Assembly: GCA_028554795.2 (NCBI GenBank)
Contig: CM068826.1
Span: 106,919,602 to 106,983,601, forward strand
DNA from: Sinohyriopsis cumingii
Taxonomy: Eukaryota; Mollusca; Bivalvia; Unionida; Unionidae
DNA: 64,000 nucleotides
Direction of reading: 5' to 3'
Shown here: piece after piece, positions 57,544-64,000 of the stretch
Layout: each line of letters begins with the position of its first letter
How positions within the stretch are numbered: the stretch's first letter is position 1
Notes under the pieces: model-generated
What the model was told of the DNA's origin: nothing
What the model saw: only the letters and a program-made list of their open reading frames with translations
Database searches by the model: none
Position numbers and translations under genes: made by a program

Positions 57544-59036
57544 CTAATATGCAAACAATGAAACAAATAACATAAATAACATACATTTATCACATGCAAT
57601 AACAAACAAAAAACTGTAAAATTAGCGAAAGGTAAATAAACATTAAATCATGTTGTAACAACTAGGTCAATATCCTTAACTCAGATCACTATTCAAGGTC
57701 TTTGAATAATTAATGCATAACTAAGAGCAACCAGTAATTTTATTTCTAAATTTATTCAAATACTTTTGATCATCTTATATTCTCAACAAAATCTGTTTGA
57801 AATTTTTAACAAGACTCGTATGGGCAGCTGTATATTATTTTTAAAGAATCAGTTTCTGAATATTAAAACAGTTTGTACTACATGACTGGAGTATTAGGTA
57901 TTCATATTTTTGATGATTCATCTTTAATTTTTGTCGCAATGTAAGAATATTGACCTATTTAATGCAACAGCAGCTACAAATAGTTTATCATAAAAATTAC
58001 TTGTGAAAAAAGTACATTACTACTGAAAATCACAATATTTTAGCATTATTAAATTTTCAAAATCTTTACATTTAGCTTATTAGACATATAACTTTAGCAA
58101 ATTACTAGTGTGCACAAATATTAATTTTTGGGGTTAGTTTTATCATACCCAACAAAAAGTTATATATATGATTGCATCTATAATGTCCACATACATGTGT
58201 TCTACTGGTGGTTGGCTAAAAATGCCATTTTAAAGGCCATCTAATGCACATGCCATTTTATAGCTGAGATCTACAGCTTTTGAAAATTAAAAGAACCAAA
58301 AATAAATTTATTTAACAAATATTTTTACATGTCTATCAACACATTACAGAAACCAGCCAGAACCAGTCTACTGGGGAATGGAAATGCTCCATCAGTACAA
58401 TGACTGGTGGGATGAATGGCATAGCCCCATGATTAGAATTGTTAAAGAACAACTGACATATGTACACAGCGGGCTCTTACATGATTACCTTATTGTTGGA
58501 ACTTGACAATTTTATATTTGGGGAGTTTACACGAAATACAGGATTTGGTTTTTCTTAGGTGTTATGAGTGATAATAGGATAAAAGGTGGTCCATGATGTC
58601 TTCCGAGCCTTTGATGAAATCCAGCCAATCTTATGGAAGAGGAAAGATAAAAAGGAGAGACTGACCATAAAAAATGACTTGGCAGAGACAGTATAATAAT
58701 TATTTTGACTTTTGTTTGTTTAAATGGTAAGGTATTGTTCAATGTTTTAAGATGAACATTTAAGGACAGATCTAACAATTTTGTAAAATTCATGTCAAAA
58801 TGCATGAATTGACACTTTGTCCCAATGCTAAGAAACCACTGGCTAAAAAAAGGCATATTTAGTATTAGATAAACTATTTTAAGTTTTCATGTACAAAAAT
58901 TAAGCTCAAGACCTTAATAAAATGCATGACTTAAAATGATATTACAAGATAATCAATTTTTAAGGTGCAATAAACTATTGCATTGTTTATTCCAAGTCTA
59001 AATCTTCTCTTGTTTTTTATTATTATTTACTTTGGT
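57544..59036. other. AP1AR: AP1AR intron (upstream part), nothing recognised
   Basis: AT-rich. The 109-codon frame at 58527-58856 matches nothing and lacks splice signals. Confidence 0.45.
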
Positions 59037-59450
59037 AAAAGTTTCCAACAGATTTTTGGATCTGAGCCATGAAGAGAAAGAAGCCCTTGCAGATGAGTCC
59101 CAAGTCAGGAACTTTGTCCTCTGGGTGAACATAGCTTGGAGGAGTAATAGAGTAGTCAGCAACCTCACAAACCCAGCAATGGGAAAACTGTAGTTAGAAT
59201 ATTTTTGCAGGCTGCATATGGTTGTCCAGTCATTACAACATTCTAATGCTGATACAGAGAGGACATGCTCCATTCTTTTCGCAAAATACAATGTGATTCA
59301 AGTGGAAATCTAAACAAGAGAATTACTGACAGCCTGATAAATGTGAAGCTCAATAATCACAACGAATGTCATCAGTGGTCACTAGACAGAGATCTTGTGA
59401 AGGAAACTAAATCTGATTTATGTTCAAATATTGTAGTTTTAATATAGTAT
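59037..59450 (+). pseudogene. hAT transposase C-terminal remnant (different family)
   Basis: The + strand reads VSNRFLDLSHEEKEALADES, then SLQHSNADTERTCSI, QCDSSGNLNKRITDSLINVK, LNNHNECHQW and TKSDL. The HSNADTER motif followed by SLINVKLN is the hAT dimerisation region. It differs from both the 4378-type and the 33571-type transposases. The frame breaks near 59265 and the region has no visible ends. A decayed fossil fragment. Confidence 0.7.
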
Positions 59451-61020
59451 GAAGAGAATACATATGCTGGCAAAAAATGCACTTGTTTTGTTTTCAGTCC
59501 CCTTAAAACAAAAAGTTTATGTAGATACAAAATCTGCAAGTTTAGAAGACAATAAACTCATCAAAATTTGTAAATGTACTAGTTTGATGTCCTGGTTCCA
59601 TCAAGTGTATGACACAGACAAAATGAACCAAGACTGAACTATCAAATCACATGAGTTGCTACCAACAATGAAGCATGTTAATTTTTTATAAAATAGAGAA
59701 TATGTCTTTAAAGTAACATTCACAAGTCTGATATTTCTTTGGTATAACACAGCATTTACAAAACAGCTCTTGGAACAATTTTTAAAATGGAAGGCCAGGA
59801 TCATAGTTCTCCATAAACGAGAGTCCAATATAGAGTAAACTGTATACACATTTTGAAATTGTATGGTTCCAAAACCAGAAATGAAAGTCCCAGAAACAGG
59901 GACTCCATGAAATAGTGGCTGCTGGTGTCCTTCTGTGTTAGAAGCATTCTGAATAATCAAGCAATGAAAATAAAATAAGCCAGCAATCGCACCTTGGCTA
60001 GTTGGAAAACTGATACCATCAATTTAACAGTTATATAAGTGATTATTTAACAATGACACCCACTGTCATGAGATGAAATTGTTTCATCTCTCATTAACCT
60101 TAACAAGCTCATGGCTGACTATGTTTAGCTTAATCATGATTGTGGAGCATGTCAGCTGTTTTTATTGCTGCCTATTCACAACACCTTCAGTTAATCCTTA
60201 ATAATCAGGATAACACGATGCTTTCACTTCCTTGTCAACTGGAAATGTGTATATACGATTTAGATGCCTCTGTCAAACTCATGTTACTGAAGAAAGCTTG
60301 GTCCAATATGCATTGACAAAGTTTGAAATTAAAATGAAGTTAATCTGGTTGGAGAGTGTACAACTTATCTTAATTATGATATATTTACCTGCTATATAAC
60401 CCCAGTCTGATACTTTGGTTAACTTCCAACAATCAGAATATTGTCCTCCTTTGACTTTGTACAATTCTCACGTGTCTCTTTGGGGCTCAACATTTCATAA
60501 TTTGTCTTCTGGCATTTATACTGTCAATTTATATTTTGTGTTTGTTATCTTTTCCCCCTCCTTTGCATAATATTTTCATACATCTGTGCCACTATTGATA
60601 TTTAACAAGGCACCACAACTCATTCAAATTTTGTCAGAAAATGTTGAAAATCAAACTTAACATAGACCTCCTTTAATATCAAGCTTCATACCTAAATTTT
60701 GTCCCTTCACAAACTGTCATGTTGAAACAAAATTAGTATGGATGTGATGGAATGAGACCTGATGAGACAGACAGTTAATGATGTATGCAACAACTCACCA
60801 CCTCTTCCAGAGAATATGGCAGGCCATCATGCAATCTTATTAAAATCAGATCTCCAGTTTTATGTGTAGGTCTGACAGACAACCAATAAGAGGTCACATT
60901 CTGTTGACCTTGTGGTTCACCAATCAAATCACAATTTTCAAATTTATGAAAGTGTCACACATGGAACATATAATTGCTAACGATAACTCTCTCTAACTTG
61001 AATTTGCAATGATTTATCTG
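59451..61020. other. AP1AR upstream intron, nothing recognised
   Basis: AT-rich, with no supported exon. A GAGGTG|GTGAGT donor-like spot near 60790 on the - strand was considered and rejected. Confidence 0.45.
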
Positions 61021-61165
61021 ATAGGATACTAAAAGTGATTGGACTGGAAATTCCAAAGGTCACCAAAACATGAACTTTTATTGGCATGTGTCATAGGATA
61101 CTAAAAATAAGTGAGTGGAATTACAAAGGTTTCCAAAACACAAACTTTTATCAGGGTCTGTCAGA
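61021..61165. repeat. Two-copy tandem repeat, ~72-bp period
   Basis: ATAGGATACTAAAAGTGATT, CCAAAGGTCACCAAAACATG and AACTTTTATTGGCATGTGTC recur as ATAGGATACTAAAAATAAGT, CAAAGGTTTCCAAAACAC and AACTTTTATCAGGGTCTGTC. The following AGATCTGATTTTAATC phrase near 61192 occurs also at 18202 and 31271. Confidence 0.7.
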
Positions 61166-62209
61166 TCTACATGTAGGAGGACTGTAGAGATCTGATTTTA
61201 ATCTGATTGGGACATTATGAGGGCATTTGTTATTTACATATCTCTTGACCTATTTTTTAATGTAAAATGCAGGAGGGATGTGGCCATCTGATGAAGAAGA
61301 TGTCACAGATACATTATTCCCTGTTGACTGAAATTCTGTATTTCTATAGTACAATACACACATTAACTAATGCAACCACATGTCGAAAGTCACCATTAAG
61401 ATTTACTTAACATAGCCTTCCAGATATCCACCTCTCAAGAGCAAAAGAAAAAACAAAAACAACTAAATATAAATGTTGGCAAACACTGGTATGTACAACA
61501 CACATGCAGGATAAATACAACACCATAGTGTGTTGATAACATGACATACCATTTTGGCATAGGAAGACACAGTAAAGGGACCAGCACCTGGATTGTGAAG
61601 TTCTAGATGCCCTCTGAAATTAGTCCTATTAATAAGGAAAGGCATTCAGACAAGATAGTCATTCCCACTCCAATACAAAGGCATTCAGACACGTTTTAGT
61701 CATTCAAGATAGTCGATTCCCACTCCAATGCAAGGATTAGGTCAAGCAGTGCCAGAAACCACAATAGACACTAGAATGAGGATCATGATGTGAAGCAGCT
61801 TAACTCAACAAGATGCCCAAATGAGCCCAAAATCACTCATCTGGCCAACATATGCCTTATAACAAATACAAGAACAGTTGACTAAAACATCTGTGTCAGG
61901 CAGAAGCTTTCTGTGGAAATTTCTTCCAATGATTAACTGTACATTATATAAACAACTGTTTCAAGGCATTTCAATTGTTCTTCTAAATTCATTCATCTTT
62001 AATGGCACATCCTTTGTCCAATACTGAAAGGTCTTTGTGCCTGGGTTCTTTCTGTTAAAGTCAGCTAAATCTTTTCAGCAGTTTTTTTTTTGGAGAAGTT
62101 GTCAAAGCTTTTTCTATTTTTGTAACATGAGCCTTATTTAATGGCATATTGGTTATGATTTGTATATGTTGAAAGTCCTTCATGCTTTTGCCCTCTCTGT
62201 AAAATTTTG

Positions 62210-62454
62210 TTGTTGTTGTTGTAGGGTTTAATACCATTTTTCAGCACACAATAGGCTATACATGGCGGCCAGTATTAATGGTAGAGGAAGAACCCAGGAA
62301 AACCCTGGAAAGAACCACCGACCTATGAGAAGCTACTGGCAAGCTTTCTCACATATCTGCATTGGCTGAATCAGAGATTCGAACCCACACAGACAGGTGA
62401 GATGGCAGTGACCCGTAATGGAAAGCGCTTTAGACCACTCGGCCACTCAGGGCC
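62210..62454 (-). mobile_element. SINE family A copy
   Basis: Short GTTGTTGTTG tail, GGTTTAATACCATTTTTCAG, GGCGGCCAGTATTAATGG, then an end GGCCACTCAGGGCC. The duplication is CTGTAAAATTTTG on both sides. Confidence 0.93.
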
Positions 62455-63159
62455 CTGTAAAATTTTGTAAAATTCTGTCCAGTGGTTTCTCAGAAGAAAT
62501 AATTTAAAACTAGCACCATTTTTAAGAACAGTGACTACATTTTATGGTGAATCACTATCATTTGTATAAATAAGAAAGCCCTTTGTGCAATAAGCTTTCT
62601 GTCACAGTTGTTCACGTTCTGTAAGGAAGGTTTTTGAAATGTCATTTAAAAATGGTTTTATTTTAGTAATAGCAACCTATTTGATGTCCAACTGGCATCA
62701 CTTGTATGAAATTTAAAGCCCTTCTGACCATGATACTTTCTGTTAAATTTTGGCAAACTTCTAAGCAGGTTTTGTGGAGTTGTATAAAGATATTTATACT
62801 TTTAGTAACAATGGCCATGTTTGATAGCAGACTGGCATCATTTCAACAACTATCACAGCAATTCATGCCATGATACTACTGTCTTTGTCAGATACTTTAT
62901 AAAGTGTTTTGAGAAGTCATTTAAAGTGTTATCTTTTTTAGTAATGGTTGATACATTTTTATTACAGACTGGGATCATTGGCAACATTTTAAAGCCTTTC
63001 ATACCAGATGCTTTTTGTAAAAATTGGTAACATTTTGTCAAGCAGTTTTTGAGAGTAAGTTTTGTAATTTTGTAATGCTACCAAATTTGATGGTGGATCA
63101 GCAGGATGCTGTCAAATTTGCTGTCCTGCAGTTTCTTTAAAGGCTTTTCTATTTTCAGT

Positions 63160-63473
63160 GTGTGTGTGTGATTTTTAATGAACCTTTAACAATTTTCAAT
63201 CATCTCGCTATGATGTCTGCAGTGTGGCAGTTTATAATGATGTCTAGCACTGGGGCATCATGTTGCAGACTCGTAGCATGATGTCCCACCCAGTCACATT
63301 ATCCTGACACCAGGCTGACCAGTCCTAACACTAACCTCTTAATGCTGAGCGCCAAGCGAGGCAGCTGTTAGTACCATTTTTGTAAGTCTTTGGTATGACT
63401 CGGCTGGGGTTCGAACCCACGACCTCCCACTTCCGAGACAGATGCTCTAACCACTAGGCCACTGGAGCAGTGC
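63160..63473 (-). mobile_element. SINE family B copy
   Basis: It reads on the - strand ACTGCTCCAGTGGCCTAGTG, B box GGGTTCGAACCCCAGCC, the usual body and a CACACACACA tail. The duplication is TCTATTTTCAGT at 63148-63159 and 63474-63485. Both boxes are present. Confidence 0.92.
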
Positions 63474-63560
63474 TCTATTTTCAGTAACAGCAGCCATATT
63501 TGAGGGAAGTTTTGTAAAGACTTGAAGGCCTTCATGCCAGGAAACTTTCAACCAAGATGA

Positions 63561-64000
63561 CAGACAGCATACACCAAGCACAGGACCGTATCTTATGTTT
63601 ACAGCAAGGACAGCCAATAATAAATATAAATGTCAGCATTACTTCTTATCACATGTCTATTTTAATACTCATATTAATAAATTATACAAGTGTAATAACA
63701 CCTCATGACATCACAAATGTTGCGATGATCTGAAAGGCAAAGACCTGAAGCCAAAGGCAACATAATGTCTCCAAAAGATGTTTTATATCATTTTATGGTA
63801 GTTGTTTTGGGGGTAAACTGAACAAGTATTTTTCATCATGCAATAAAAAGAATCTAATCTTATGCATTTGGAATGAAATATTTGATACTCAGTGAATAAT
63901 TTTAATCTTTTGCTGGCCAGTGCTCAAAATGATAGATAAAATTTAACCCATTCCATGAATTTCATTTGGAATGAGCATTGACAGAAGATTCTCTACATAA
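63561..64000. other. Window end, nothing recognised
   Basis: AT-rich sequence with no supported exon or element. AP1AR 5' exons may lie beyond this end. Confidence 0.4.

Larger units (their letters stand above)
61807..63560 (+). repeat. Mollusc-type dispersed tandem repeat, long copy with two SINEs
   Basis: Boundary AACAAGATGCCCAAATGAGC and AATCACTCATCTGGCC. Then from about 62000 units of 135-145 bp repeat: TTTTAGTAACA-CAGCC, TTTGATGG-AGACTGGCATCA, TTTGTATAAATTTAAAGCC, TTCATGCCA-GATGCTTTCTG, TCAAATTTGGTAA, AAGCAGTTTTTGAGAAGTC and ATTTAAAG. Anchors fall near 62661, 62801, 62935 and 63071, and the array resumes at 63474 after a SINE B. SINE A (62210) and SINE B (63160) are inserted. Confidence 0.75.

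Noticed and set aside
60788-60850. AP1AR exon candidate on the - strand ending GAGGTG|GTGAGT
   Set aside because: It lies in a repeat phrase (AGATCTGATTTTAAT) also seen at 18202, 31271 and 61192. The acceptor is weak and similarity to AP1AR is not convincing.

Overview
This is an animal nuclear genome window, AT-rich, with small exons in long repeat-filled introns. I infer a marine lophotrochozoan, most likely a mollusc, from the repeats (tRNA-headed SINEs ending in AAC triplets, degenerate ~140-bp tandem units bounded by an AACAAGATGCCC motif) and from how AP1AR reads. No species can be named. No bacterial, viral, CRISPR or independent tRNA/rRNA genes are visible.

Two real genes are supported, in convergent orientation. 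The 3' part of ALYREF (Aly/REF mRNA export adaptor) lies on the + strand in four exons (2282-2429, 8511-8649, 13690-13804, 15359-15373). Its 5' exons lie left of the window. AP1AR (gadkin, AP-1 complex-associated regulatory protein) lies on the - strand in five exons (57447-57543, 51018-51193, 48174-48256, 37843-37950, 32148-32338). Its N-terminal exons lie right of the window or were not recognised. Splice phases agree across every junction in both genes.

The rest is mostly transposable elements and tandem repeats. 1-15.4 kb: ALYREF introns with three copies of one hAT-like family, SINEs, degenerate tandem repeats and a Harbinger-type MITE. 15.4-32.1 kb: ALYREF 3' UTR and intergenic DNA with a pair of inverted repeats, a divergent ~135-bp tandem array, SINEs and another MITE. 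32.1-57.5 kb: AP1AR introns with a short hAT element, a near-identical 3 x 386-bp tandem array next to a SINE, a pogo-like remnant, and a nested complex at 38.96-47.87 kb. That complex is a dead DIRS-type tyrosine-recombinase retrotransposon whose left inverted repeat was split by a piggyBac-like element (itself holding a non-LTR fragment), and whose interior holds a CR1/L2-like LINE broken by a SINE. 57.5-64 kb: AP1AR upstream intron with a hAT remnant and a large degenerate tandem array.

The most informative observations are the nested complex with a readable TTAA empty site, an internal DIRS complementary region, an 81-bp foldback insertion inside a hAT copy, the 386-bp triplication, and a 45-bp tandem repeat that supplies intronic bases of an AP1AR splice donor.
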